Source: an uncultured Oscillospiraceae bacterium (GTDB taxonomy: Bacteria; Bacillota; Clostridia; Oscillospirales; Oscillospiraceae). From it: DNA of 43,749 bases. The stretch spans positions 1 to 43,749 of the forward strand of contig CAKUEH010000019.1 of assembly GCA_934646185.1 (NCBI GenBank). Reading direction: 5' to 3'. Positions 31,025 to 39,359 of this stretch are shown in pieces (positions within the stretch are counted from its first letter, which is position 1; the number at the start of each line of letters is the position of its first letter). The translations under genes and the position numbers were made by a program. The notes under the pieces are model-generated. The model was not told where the DNA came from, did no database searches, and worked only from the letters and a program-made list of their open reading frames with translations.

Positions 31025-32022
31025 TATAGACGTACCGTAAATGTGATCTCTCTGCCGTTCTGCCGCGCCCTGATCGTGCCGCCGTGGGCTTCCACGGTCG
31101 CCTTTGCGATGGAAAGGCCCACGCCGCTGCCACCGGTATTGGCGCTTCTCGAAGCGTCCGGGCGGTAAAAGCGCTCAAAAAGGCGCTTGCAGTCGAACTT
31201 TTCCGCGCTGGGAAGCGTATTGCAGACCTCGATCTCCGCGCGCTTTCCGCTGCGGCAGACGTGCAGGCGGATGACGCCGCCGTCCGGGGAATATTTGACC
31301 GCGTTGTCCAGCAAAATCGACACCAGCTGGCCAATCGCCGTGCGGTCGCCCGTGACCATGATCCCATCTTCAATATACTGCGTATATTCCCTGCCCTTTG
31401 CCGCGGCCAGAGACGAAAACGGCTCCGCGATCTCCCACACGGCGTCGCTGAGGGAAAATTCCGTGCGTTCGGGGAACGGGTTTTCCTCATCCAGCCGGGA
31501 AAGCGCCACAAGGCTGGCGATCAGTCTGGACAGCCGCCCGGACTGCACCTGAATGTTATGCACCCATTCGTTTTCGCCGTCCTCCATGGCCAGCACATCC
31601 GCGCTGGTGGAGATCGCGGTCAGCGGGGTCTTCAGCTCGTGGCCGGCGTTCGTGATAAACTGCTTCTGCGCCTCCATGTTTTTGAGATACGGCGTGATCG
31701 CCCGCCGGGAAAAGAGCACGACAAGACCAAACACCACCGCAAGACACACAGCGGCGATGGCCAGCGTGATGAGCAGCAGCGACCGCATCGTCTGGATCTC
31801 CCGCTCGGAGTTGAGGAACAGCACCACCGTTTCATCCTCCGTCGTGCCGACCAGATAGCGGTAGCCGCTCTCATAGCCATGCGCTTTCCCGCTTTCCAGC
31901 ACGGCATCCGCATAGCAAAAAAATGCGCTGCTGGAAAGAATGGCCCGCGCAAAATTTCTGGTCGCGGCGTTCTGCTTTTTCAGGTACATTTCAGGCCGCG
32001 CTGATAAAATGCCGTCATACAA
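31024..32022 (-). CDS. sensor histidine kinase, N-terminally truncated
   Basis: About 320 residues. From ADAVLESGKAHGYESGYRYLVG onwards it matches clostridial kinases: end of the extracytoplasmic domain, one membrane helix (LLLITLAIAAVCLAVVFGLVVLF), HisKA with NAGHELKTPLTAI, N-box LLDNAVKYS and G-box GGSGVGLSIAKA. The usual first membrane helix and most of the sensor domain are missing, so membrane topology would be wrong for sensing. Upstream of that point the residues (KKQNAATRNFARAILSSSAFF) do not look like the family. The start is unclear: TTG at 32022 or ATG at 31989, neither with a good Shine-Dalgarno site. No response-regulator gene is adjacent. Possibly a pseudogene. Confidence 0.7.
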   Translation of the reverse strand: MYDGILSARPEMYLKKQNAATRNFARAILSSSAFFCYADAVLESGKAHGYESGYRYLVGTTEDETVVLFLNSEREIQTMRSLLLITLAIAAVCLAVVFGLVVLFSRRAITPYLKNMEAQKQFITNAGHELKTPLTAISTSADVLAMEDGENEWVHNIQVQSGRLSRLIASLVALSRLDEENPFPERTEFSLSDAVWEIAEPFSSLAAAKGREYTQYIEDGIMVTGDRTAIGQLVSILLDNAVKYSPDGGVIRLHVCRSGKRAEIEVCNTLPSAEKFDCKRLFERFYRPDASRSANTGGSGVGLSIAKATVEAHGGTIRARQNGREITFTVRL

Positions 32023-32039
32023 TGGAAAGGAGCATCACA

Positions 32040-32732
32040 ATGGAGCTTACCGGAAGCTGCCGGCATGAGCTGAAATATCAGATCAGCCCTGCCGACGCGC
32101 TCGCGCTCAGACAGCGGCTCAGGACCGTCATGCAGCGCGATCCGCACGCGGGCGCGGATGGACGTTATACGATCCGGAGCGTCTACTTTGATAACTACAG
32201 GGACAAGGCGCTGCGGGAAAAGATCGACGGCGTGCAGACGCGCGAAAAATTCCGCATCCGCTATTACAACGACGATTTTTCTTTTATCACACTGGAAAAG
32301 AAGCTCAAGCACAATGACCTGTGCAGGAAGCTCGACGCCCCGCTGACTGTCGAGGAATATCGGAGGATCCTGCAGGCCCCGGGGCCGTGGATGCTTGAGC
32401 ACCCGGATGGGCTTGTCCGGGAGCTGTACTGCAAAATGAACATGCAGCAGCTGCGCCCGCGCGTGCTGGTATCCTATGTGCGCGAGCCGTATGTCTATGC
32501 CGCCGGGAACGTCCGCGTGACCTTCGATTCCCATATCCGGACGAGCCTGTTCCAACGGGATTTTTCAGGCGGCGCGGTTTCGGCTATCAGCGCCGCAGAC
32601 GTCCCCGGCGATCTCATTTTAGAAGTAAAATATGACGCCTTTCTGCCGGAGATCATCCGCTGTCTTCTGCAGTCAGAAGCGCTTCGCCAACAGGCGTTTT
32701 CCAAATACGGCGCGTGCCGCCGGTTCGGTTAA
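32040..32732 (+). CDS. VTC-domain polyphosphate polymerase-like protein
   Basis: A 230-residue protein of the bacterial VTC family related to the catalytic core of yeast Vtc4. Basic substrate-tunnel motifs are visible: CRHELKYQI, IRSVYFDNY, KFRIRYYN, LEKKLK, RVLVSYVREPY and the metal-site glutamate in LILEVKYD. Vtc4 makes polyphosphate from ATP; bacterial members encoded next to CotH may use other phosphate acceptors. ATG 32040 has AAGGAG 7 nt upstream; a second ATG at 32019 lacks one. It starts a three-gene operon with DUF4956 and CotH. Confidence 0.88.
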   Translation: MELTGSCRHELKYQISPADALALRQRLRTVMQRDPHAGADGRYTIRSVYFDNYRDKALREKIDGVQTREKFRIRYYNDDFSFITLEKKLKHNDLCRKLDAPLTVEEYRRILQAPGPWMLEHPDGLVRELYCKMNMQQLRPRVLVSYVREPYVYAAGNVRVTFDSHIRTSLFQRDFSGGAVSAISAADVPGDLILEVKYDAFLPEIIRCLLQSEALRQQAFSKYGACRRFG

Positions 32733-32750
32733 AAAACAGGAGGAACTGAC

Positions 32751-33422
32751 ATGACATTCAACGACATTTTCAAATCCAGCTTTCTGGAGAACGTTTCCGA
32801 GTTTTCCATCCTCGATACCGTCATCGGTCTGGCCGTCGCGCTGGTGATCGGCCTGTTCATTTTTATCATCTACAAGAAAACGCTGACCGGCGTACTGTAT
32901 TCCAGCGGCTTTGCACTGACGCTGGTGGGTCTTTCCCTTGTCACCACGCTGGTCATTATGGCCGTCACGTCCAATGTGGTGCTGTCGCTCGGCATGGTGG
33001 GCGCGCTGTCCATCGTCCGGTTCCGTACTGCTATTAAGGAGCCGGTGGAGATCGTGTTCCTGTTCTGGTCGCTGGCGGTAGGCATTGTGATCGGAGCCGG
33101 GATGATCCCGCTGGCCGTCATCGGCTCGGCCATCATCGGCGTGATCCTTCTGCTGTTTGCCAACCGCAAAATTCACAACAATCCCTACATTCTTGTGACA
33201 CACTGCGCGGATGAGGCCGCGGAAACCACCGTGCTGGATATTCTCGGCAAGCAGACCGCGCACTGCATCGTCAAATCCAAAACCATCACTGCCGCCGGGA
33301 TCGAGCTGACCGCGGAGCTGCGCACAAAAGACGCCTCCACGGCCTTTGTCAATACGATCGCGCAGCTCACCGGCGTGGAAAATGCGACCCTTGTCAGCTA
33401 CAACGGCGAATACCTGTCGTAA
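32751..33422 (+). CDS. DUF4956 membrane protein
   Basis: A 223-residue protein. Four hydrophobic segments (about 20-40, 48-70, 75-90 and 103-125) are followed by a soluble C-terminal domain (about 140-223). The conserved stretch GMVGALSIVRFRTAIKEP matches the DUF4956 family, regularly found between VTC and CotH genes. Function unknown; it may link cytosolic phosphate-polymer or kinase chemistry to the membrane. AGGAGG lies 7 nt before the ATG and the gap to the VTC gene is 18 nt. Confidence 0.87.
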   Translation: MTFNDIFKSSFLENVSEFSILDTVIGLAVALVIGLFIFIIYKKTLTGVLYSSGFALTLVGLSLVTTLVIMAVTSNVVLSLGMVGALSIVRFRTAIKEPVEIVFLFWSLAVGIVIGAGMIPLAVIGSAIIGVILLLFANRKIHNNPYILVTHCADEAAETTVLDILGKQTAHCIVKSKTITAAGIELTAELRTKDASTAFVNTIAQLTGVENATLVSYNGEYLS

Positions 33423-33434
33423 CGGAGGAAGCAC

Positions 33435-35234
33435 ATGATCGCTCATAAACACATCACGAAAATTATCGCTGTGGTCATGGCGGTCGCTGTCTGTCTGTGT
33501 CTTTGCGCGGTCGCGTTTTCCGGCCAGATCACCGCGGCGATGGGAAACACGGGCGTTTCCATGGAGTATGAGACAAAACTCTTCGATACCGGCAGCGTCC
33601 TGACAGTCAATATTCTGATGGACGAGGCCGACTGGAATGATATGCTGGCTAACGCCGCGGCGGAGGAATATTACCAGTGCGATGTAGAAATAGGCGGCAA
33701 GACCTTTTACCGGGTGGCCATCCGTCCCAAGGGCAACACCAGCCTGACCTCTATCGCCAGCGACCCCACCACCGACCGCTACAGCTTCAAGCTGGAATTC
33801 GACCACTATGTAGACGGGCAGACCTGCTTCGGTTTGGATAAGCTGATCCTGAACAACAACTATGCCGACGCCACCAATATGAAAGAGGCGCTGATCTACG
33901 ATATGTACCAGTATCTCGGCGCGGACGCTTCCCTCTACAACTACGCCAAAATTTCCGTCAACGGCGAGTATTGGGGCGTCTATCTCGCGCTGGAAGCGGT
34001 GGAGGACAGCTTTCTGCTGCGCAATTACGGCGTGCAGAGCGGAGCACTCTACAAGCCGGACAGCATGAACATCGGCGGCGGAAAAGAGTTCGGCGGCGGT
34101 TTCAATGCCGGCGATATGGACTTTGGCGGCATGACCCCGCCGGATACAGCTCCGGAGGCCGGACAGCAGCCGCCGGACGGCGGCCCCGGCGATAACTTCG
34201 GCTTCAAAGGCGGCGGAGGCGGCTTTTCCGCAAACGGCGGCGCGGATCTCAACTACACGGACGATGAACTGGACAGCTACGAGACCATCTGGGACGGCGC
34301 GGTCACAGACACCACAAAGGCCGACCACAAGCGGGTCGTTACCGCCCTCAAGAACATTTCCGAGGGCAATGATCTGGAAGATTATATGGACATCGACAAT
34401 CTGCTCCGCTATATGGCCGTGCATGTCTTCTCCGTCAACGAGGACAGCCTGTCCGGTTCTATGGCGCACAACTATTATCTCTATGAATCCGGCGGAAAGC
34501 TGAATCTCATCCCGTGGGATTACAATCTCTCCTTCGGCGGCATGGGCGGCGGCAAGGACGCGGCGAGCGTCGTCAACAGCGCCATCGACGACGCATTCTC
34601 CATCACGGATTTCTTCGACACCCTGATGGCGGATGAGACCTGCCACAGCCAGTATTACGCCTATCTGCAGCAGCTTGTGCGCGAGTATCTTGACGGCGGC
34701 GGATTTGACGCTTTTTATGAGCGGGTGCGCGGCCAGATCGACGCGCTTGTGGAGACAGATCCCACCGCGTTCTATTCCTACGACGAATACCGGACGGCAG
34801 CCGATACGCTCTATCAAGTGGTGAAGCTGCGCGGCGCGTCCATTCAGGGCCAGCTCGACGGGACGATCCCCTCCACGGAAAGCACGCAGCGCGGCAGCGA
34901 CGCACTGGTGGACGCCTCCGCGCTGGATCTCAGCGTGATGGGCAGCATGAATACCGGCGGCGGCGAACAGCCGCGCGGAGCTGATTTCTCTCAACCTGAC
35001 GGAGAAAGCCGGGAACCCGCTGACGATCCGCAGCAGCCGGCGGAAGCCGCGCCGGATCGCGGCGATGGCAGTTTCGGCGGCAGACCGTCCATGGACGGCT
35101 TCCCCAGCAGCTCCGGAAGCACCTCCCCGGCAGCTTCCCCGAATCCCCTGCTCCTGTACGGAATATCCGCGCTGGCGATCACCGCGGCAATGCTTTTCGC
35201 GCTTCTGTACCGCAGAAGGCCTGGAACTCGGTGA
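33435..35234 (+). CDS. CotH-kinase family surface protein
   Basis: A 599-residue protein. An N-terminal signal/membrane segment (about 10-32) precedes the CotH kinase-like domain (about 45-460), with RPKGNTSL, RYSFKLEFDHYVDGQTCFG, LNNNYADATNMKEAL, WGVYLALE and the metal-binding NLIPWDYNLSFGG. A Gly-rich insert (about 215-275) interrupts it. A Pro/Ser-rich linker and a C-terminal helix LLLYGISALAITAAMLFALL with a basic tail anchor it outside the cell. CotH proteins are secreted protein kinases; the target here is unknown. It starts 12 nt after DUF4956, with GGAGG upstream. Confidence 0.88.
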   Translation: MIAHKHITKIIAVVMAVAVCLCLCAVAFSGQITAAMGNTGVSMEYETKLFDTGSVLTVNILMDEADWNDMLANAAAEEYYQCDVEIGGKTFYRVAIRPKGNTSLTSIASDPTTDRYSFKLEFDHYVDGQTCFGLDKLILNNNYADATNMKEALIYDMYQYLGADASLYNYAKISVNGEYWGVYLALEAVEDSFLLRNYGVQSGALYKPDSMNIGGGKEFGGGFNAGDMDFGGMTPPDTAPEAGQQPPDGGPGDNFGFKGGGGGFSANGGADLNYTDDELDSYETIWDGAVTDTTKADHKRVVTALKNISEGNDLEDYMDIDNLLRYMAVHVFSVNEDSLSGSMAHNYYLYESGGKLNLIPWDYNLSFGGMGGGKDAASVVNSAIDDAFSITDFFDTLMADETCHSQYYAYLQQLVREYLDGGGFDAFYERVRGQIDALVETDPTAFYSYDEYRTAADTLYQVVKLRGASIQGQLDGTIPSTESTQRGSDALVDASALDLSVMGSMNTGGGEQPRGADFSQPDGESREPADDPQQPAEAAPDRGDGSFGGRPSMDGFPSSSGSTSPAASPNPLLLYGISALAITAAMLFALLYRRRPGTR

Positions 35235-35278
35235 CGGCGCGGATCATTCGCCCGCGGGGCATCCGGCGCAAACAGAAT

Positions 35279-35312
35279 CGGCGCGCCATCCGCAGGCGGA
35301 TGGCGCGCCGGA
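35279..35312 (+). terminator. terminator of the VTC-DUF4956-CotH operon
   Basis: Arms CGGCGCGCCATCCG / CGGATGGCGCGCCG around a short loop, then ATTTCTAT; 45 nt past CotH. Confidence 0.75.
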
Positions 35313-35344
35313 TTTCTATGATCGGAGCTTGCCGCTTCCTGTTT

Positions 35345-36859
35345 TTAAATCACGCGGAAATCGCAGTGGGTAAGGATGGGCTGCCGGCTGTGGACTTTGA
35401 AGAAGTCCAGCAGCAGATCGGACATTTCTGTGCCGATCTCCCGCAGGACCGGGCAGCCGACATAGCAGTTGTACCCGCCGGTCCCGCTGGCGCGGTAGCT
35501 GCTGAGGCAGGCGGTGAAAACATCGTCGTCCGCGACGGGGCGGCTGTTTACGCAGAGCTCCGTGACGCGCTGCCCGACCGGGCGGGAGCAGTCAATGACG
35601 TACTGCACGCCGGCATAATAGTCGTAATTGTAATGCTCGACCTTCGGCTTCAAAAACGCATCCGAAATGCAGAGCGTCCCGTCCGCGTTCCGGGTGAAAT
35701 ACTCCGCGCTGCGCTCCATCGCCCGGCGCAGGACCGCGCCGGTGATCCGCAGCACCGTCAGGGTATTCGTGTAGGGATAGGCATTCAGGATATCCCGGCG
35801 GCGTACGGTCTGCGGCAGGCCCGCCGCGTCGTTGGCAAGACTCGTGACGGAGATCTGCGCGCCGCTCGCGGCCATCTGCACGGTGTTGAACAGATCCGCA
35901 AGCGGCGTTCCGTTCGCGGCCATGCGCAGCGGCGTATCCAGCGTCAGCGGCGCTTCCAGATGCCCGACGACCTGATCGAGCCAGTCCTGCGCGCCGCGCT
36001 CCATCTCTGAAAATTCCGTGAGCCACTCTGTGCGGCAGGGGCCGCCGGCGCGGATCGTCCGGCTGGAAAAGCGCGTGCCGCTGTCCGACACGGCGGCCTC
36101 CACGCGCAGGAATTCCTGTCCCTTGTCCGACGGCTGCACAACGAAGGTATTGCGCACCATCTGGCCGGGGACGGACATATGCTGGTGACCGGTCAGGAGA
36201 ATGTCGAAGTCCAGCTCCTGGCAGATGCGGTAGGCGACGTTCTCATGCGTTGTGGAAAGCGTCCGGCCGCTGGCAAGATCCCGCTCAAATCCGCCGTGAT
36301 AGACGCATACGGTCAGATCGGTCTTCTCTTTCAGCGCCGCAAGCGCGGCGGCTGCCGCCGGGATGGGATCGTCGATCCGGATCCCGGCAAGATGCTCCGG
36401 GCGCTCCCAGATGTTTACATAATCAGTGACAATGCCGACGATACCGACGCGCAGCCCGTTTTCCAGCACATGCACGCGCGCGGGAAAGCGGACGCCGCCC
36501 TCGTCCCAGCGGACGTTTTCGCAGACGCAGCGCGCCCGAAGCGCATCCAGATAGCTGTCCAGATACGGCATGCCGTAATTGAAGTCGTGGTTGCCGAGCG
36601 TCACATAGTCGTATCCGCAGCGGTTCATGATCTGGGCAAACTGCGCCGCGCTGCCGACCGTATCATGGCAGAAGGCCCCGAACGGCGAGCCCTGCAGCAG
36701 ATCGCCGCCGTCGATGATGAGCGTATTGCCGTCCTTTTGGAACTGGCTGGCGCATTTGAACAGACCAAGATTTTTTTCTTCCTGACTGCGGTAATCCGTG
36801 GGATAGATATAGCTGTGCAGATCGGAGGTAAAGCAGATCGTCAGCTTCCGTTCCTGCAT
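35345..36859 (-). CDS. 5'-nucleotidase / cyclic phosphodiesterase family metallophosphatase
   Basis: A 504-residue protein. The N-terminal calcineurin-like phosphatase domain has the metal motifs TSDLHSYIYP, GGDLLQGSP, GNHDFNYG, VYHGGFE and GHQHMS. The C-terminal 5'-nucleotidase domain (about 300-490) has NAYPYTNTLTVLRITG and YDYYAGVQYVIDC. There is no signal peptide, so it should be cytosolic, unlike many relatives. It is the last gene of the phn-type operon, 4 nt after the second PhnE gene, with GGGGG upstream. It may release phosphate from a phosphorylated compound brought in by the transporter; the substrate is unknown. Confidence 0.9.
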   Translation of the reverse strand: MQERKLTICFTSDLHSYIYPTDYRSQEEKNLGLFKCASQFQKDGNTLIIDGGDLLQGSPFGAFCHDTVGSAAQFAQIMNRCGYDYVTLGNHDFNYGMPYLDSYLDALRARCVCENVRWDEGGVRFPARVHVLENGLRVGIVGIVTDYVNIWERPEHLAGIRIDDPIPAAAAALAALKEKTDLTVCVYHGGFERDLASGRTLSTTHENVAYRICQELDFDILLTGHQHMSVPGQMVRNTFVVQPSDKGQEFLRVEAAVSDSGTRFSSRTIRAGGPCRTEWLTEFSEMERGAQDWLDQVVGHLEAPLTLDTPLRMAANGTPLADLFNTVQMAASGAQISVTSLANDAAGLPQTVRRRDILNAYPYTNTLTVLRITGAVLRRAMERSAEYFTRNADGTLCISDAFLKPKVEHYNYDYYAGVQYVIDCSRPVGQRVTELCVNSRPVADDDVFTACLSSYRASGTGGYNCYVGCPVLREIGTEMSDLLLDFFKVHSRQPILTHCDFRVI

Positions 36860-36863
36860 ATTG

Positions 36864-37673
36864 TTACCCCCTTGCCAGCTTGACGCGGATCTTTGCCGAG
36901 ATCCACTCGATGATCAGCACCAGCACGATGAGACCCAGCAGGATCGCGCCGACCTCGTTCCAGCGGTAGGAGCTCATGGCGAAGATCAGCGGCGCGCCGA
37001 TGCCGCCCGCGCCGACAAGACCGAGAACGGTCGCGTCGCGCAGGTTCATATCGAAGCGGTAGATGATCGTGGAGGTGAAGTCCGCGGTCAGCTGCGGCAG
37101 GATGCCGTAGCGGATCTTCTGGAAGGTCGTGCAGCCCGCGGCGTCCAGAGATTCCAGGATCCGCTTGTCCAGATCCTCAATGCTCTCGATGAACATCTTG
37201 GATACCATGCCGATCGAGCACAGCGACATCGTAAGCAGGCCCGCAAACGGCCCCGGCCCGGTCACGCGGATGAACATCAGGCCATAGACAAAGGCGGGGA
37301 TGGTGCGGATCGCGGCGATGAGCACGCGCCCGACGAGCGCCACGCCCTTCGGCACCAGATTGCTGGCAGACAAAAACGACAGCGGCAGCGAAATGACCGC
37401 GCCGACGATCGTGCCGAGGAACGCGATGCAGAACGTCTCCAGCAGCAGATAGGGCACGCCGTCCGTGCCGAGCGTGAACAGGAGCTTCGCAGACGGATGG
37501 AAAATGCCGGAGAGAATGTTGCCCGCGACCTCCAGACCGTTGCCGGTGGGATTGCTGACCTTGACGGCAGAGCCGGACCAGGCAAGCAGGCACGCGACGG
37601 CGAAGGCCGCCAGCAGCTTCCAGATCCATGCCTTTGGTGCGGAGGCATAGGCTTTGAGAATTTTTTCGTTCAT
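36864..37673 (-). CDS. phnE: phosphonate-type ABC permease PhnE, second copy
   Basis: A 269-residue permease with about six membrane segments (for example LLAAFAVACLLAWSGSAV, LLLETFCIAFLGTIVGAVIS and VGRVLIAAIRTIPAFVYGLMF). The cytoplasmic EAA-like coupling motif EDLDKRILESLDAAG..IRYGILPQL is present. Paired with the first PhnE to form the channel of a phosphonate/phosphite-type importer. GGAGGGG lies upstream of the ATG at 37673; gap to phnE1 is 13 nt. Confidence 0.9.
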   Translation of the reverse strand: MNEKILKAYASAPKAWIWKLLAAFAVACLLAWSGSAVKVSNPTGNGLEVAGNILSGIFHPSAKLLFTLGTDGVPYLLLETFCIAFLGTIVGAVISLPLSFLSASNLVPKGVALVGRVLIAAIRTIPAFVYGLMFIRVTGPGPFAGLLTMSLCSIGMVSKMFIESIEDLDKRILESLDAAGCTTFQKIRYGILPQLTADFTSTIIYRFDMNLRDATVLGLVGAGGIGAPLIFAMSSYRWNEVGAILLGLIVLVLIIEWISAKIRVKLARG

Positions 37674-37686
37674 AGCCGTCCCCTCC

Positions 37687-38508
37687 TTACGTCAGGCGCT
37701 TGCGCAGCGCGTGGCTGACGCCTTCGATGATCATGACGGTGATAAACAGCACGATCAGGATCATGCCCAGACTGTCATACTCGCGCCAGCCGATCTTTTC
37801 ATTCATGATGAGGCCCAGACCGCCCGCGCCGACATAACCGAGGATGGACGCATAGCGCACGTTGCCCTCCAGACAGAACAGGGATACGGACAGATACGTC
37901 GGCAGCACCTGCGGAAAGACGGCGGTCACGAATGCGCGCAGCCGCGTCGCGCCGAGGGCTTCCAGCGCCTCATACGGGCCCATATCGACGGTCTCGATGA
38001 TCTCGAACAGCTGCTTGCCGACGTAGGCAAACGTAAAGACCGCGATGGCGCAGGTACCGGCCATCGTGCCGAGGCCGAAAATATACGTTGCGATCAGCGC
38101 GCAGACGAGCGTCGGCAGCGTCCGTACCAGACTCAGAAACAGGCGCACCAGAAACACCACGACGCGGTTCGTCACGATGTTGCTGGCCGCGGCGATGGCA
38201 AACGGAATGGCCAGCACCGCGCCGATAAACGAGCCGAGGAACGACATTTTGATCGTGTCCCACAGCGGCTGCCAGATCTTTCCCAGATATGCGGCGTTGG
38301 GCGGGAACATGGCCTTGAGAATGTCAAAGAATTTGCTGCCCTTCTTCACCAGAACGGAGAAATTGAAGCCGGTCACGCGGACGGATACGGCCGTCAGCAG
38401 CACCAGGATCAAAATCACCAGCGGCGCGCGGCTGCGCTTTTCCTCGACGACGGTGCCGTCGGAAAGCGTATAGCGGCGGGGCGGGAACATGCGGTCATAC
38501 AGACTCAT
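37687..38508 (-). CDS. phnE: phosphonate-type ABC permease PhnE, first copy
   Basis: A 273-residue permease with membrane segments at about 30-45, 85-110, 125-165 and 215-260, and the coupling stretch MGPYEALEALGATRLRAFVTAVFPQVLP that docks on the ATPase. The residues SDGTVVEEKR before the first helix are cytosolic. Its start overlaps the phnC stop (ATGA), so the two are translationally coupled. Confidence 0.9.
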   Translation of the reverse strand: MSLYDRMFPPRRYTLSDGTVVEEKRSRAPLVILILVLLTAVSVRVTGFNFSVLVKKGSKFFDILKAMFPPNAAYLGKIWQPLWDTIKMSFLGSFIGAVLAIPFAIAAASNIVTNRVVVFLVRLFLSLVRTLPTLVCALIATYIFGLGTMAGTCAIAVFTFAYVGKQLFEIIETVDMGPYEALEALGATRLRAFVTAVFPQVLPTYLSVSLFCLEGNVRYASILGYVGAGGLGLIMNEKIGWREYDSLGMILIVLFITVMIIEGVSHALRKRLT

Positions 38509-39263
38509 ACGGCAGCCTCCGAAACAGCGTCCTCCCCGTAGATCGCATCCAGGACCGCCTGATCGACCTGCTTCGACGGGCCGTCATAGACGATCTTACC
38601 GGCGCGGATGCCGATCACGCGGTCGGCGTATTCCAGCGCCAGCTCCACATGGTGGATGTTCAGAAGGATCGAGATGCCAAGCTCCTGGTTGATATGTACG
38701 AAGTCTTCCATGACCTGCTTGGCCGTCACCGGGTCGAGCGCGGCGACCGGCTCGTCCGCGAGAATGATATGCGGATCCTGCGTCAGCGTGCGCGCCAGCG
38801 CGACGCGCTGCTGCTGGCCGCCGGAAAGCTGATCCGCGCGCATGTAGGCCTTGTCCAGAATGCCGACCTTGTCCAGCGATTCGAGCGCTTTGAGCTTGTC
38901 CTCTTTGCGGAACGCGCCCAGCAGCACCCGCCAGAACGGCATGTCCGGCACGCAGGCGGCGAGCACGTTTTTGATCACGCTCGTGCGCGTGACCAGATTG
39001 AACGACTGGAACACCATGCCGATCCCGCGGCGAAACTGCCGCAGGCGCTTGCCGGACAGGCCCGTCACGTCGGTGCCGTTTACGGTCAGCGTGCCGGACG
39101 TGATCTGGTGCATGCGGTTGACGGCGCGCAGCAGCGTGGACTTGCCCGCGCCGGATCGGCCGATGATGGCGACGAATTCGCCGTCGTCGATGCGCAGACA
39201 GACGTCGTCCAGGCCGACCGTGCCGTTGGGATATACTTTGGATACGTGGTCAAATACGATCAT
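38505..39263 (-). CDS. phnC: phosphonate-type ABC ATPase PhnC
   Basis: A 252-residue ATPase with Walker A GRSGAGKST, signature LSGGQQQR, Walker B IILADEP followed by VAALDP, and the switch His in NIHHVELA. Strong similarity to PhnC: KVYPNGTVGLDDVCLRI and the ending VYDGPSKQVDQ. It powers import through the two PhnE proteins. GAGG upstream of ATG 39263. It is separated from phnD by a stable hairpin. Confidence 0.92.
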   Translation of the reverse strand: MIVFDHVSKVYPNGTVGLDDVCLRIDDGEFVAIIGRSGAGKSTLLRAVNRMHQITSGTLTVNGTDVTGLSGKRLRQFRRGIGMVFQSFNLVTRTSVIKNVLAACVPDMPFWRVLLGAFRKEDKLKALESLDKVGILDKAYMRADQLSGGQQQRVALARTLTQDPHIILADEPVAALDPVTAKQVMEDFVHINQELGISILLNIHHVELALEYADRVIGIRAGKIVYDGPSKQVDQAVLDAIYGEDAVSEAAV

Positions 39264-39288
39264 AAAGCGTCCTCATTTCTGATATGAA

Positions 39289-39342
39289 GCGCGGGGAGGG
39301 CCCGCACAGCGGAAGGTATCTGCCGTGCAAGTCCTCCCCGCG
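39289..39342 (-). terminator. intercistronic hairpin between phnD and phnC
   Basis: A long imperfect hairpin (arms CGCGGGGAGG...GCAC.GC / GC.GTGC...CCTCCCCGCG), 18 nt after phnD. Probably partial termination or RNA stabilisation, giving more binding protein than transporter. No T-run. Confidence 0.65.
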
Positions 39343-39359
39343 TCGGGAAAGTTTGATTA

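Noticed and set aside
32673..34994. Long minus-strand open frame opposite DUF4956 and CotH
   Set aside because: It covers two recognisable genes of a known operon on the plus strand and shows no motif of its own.
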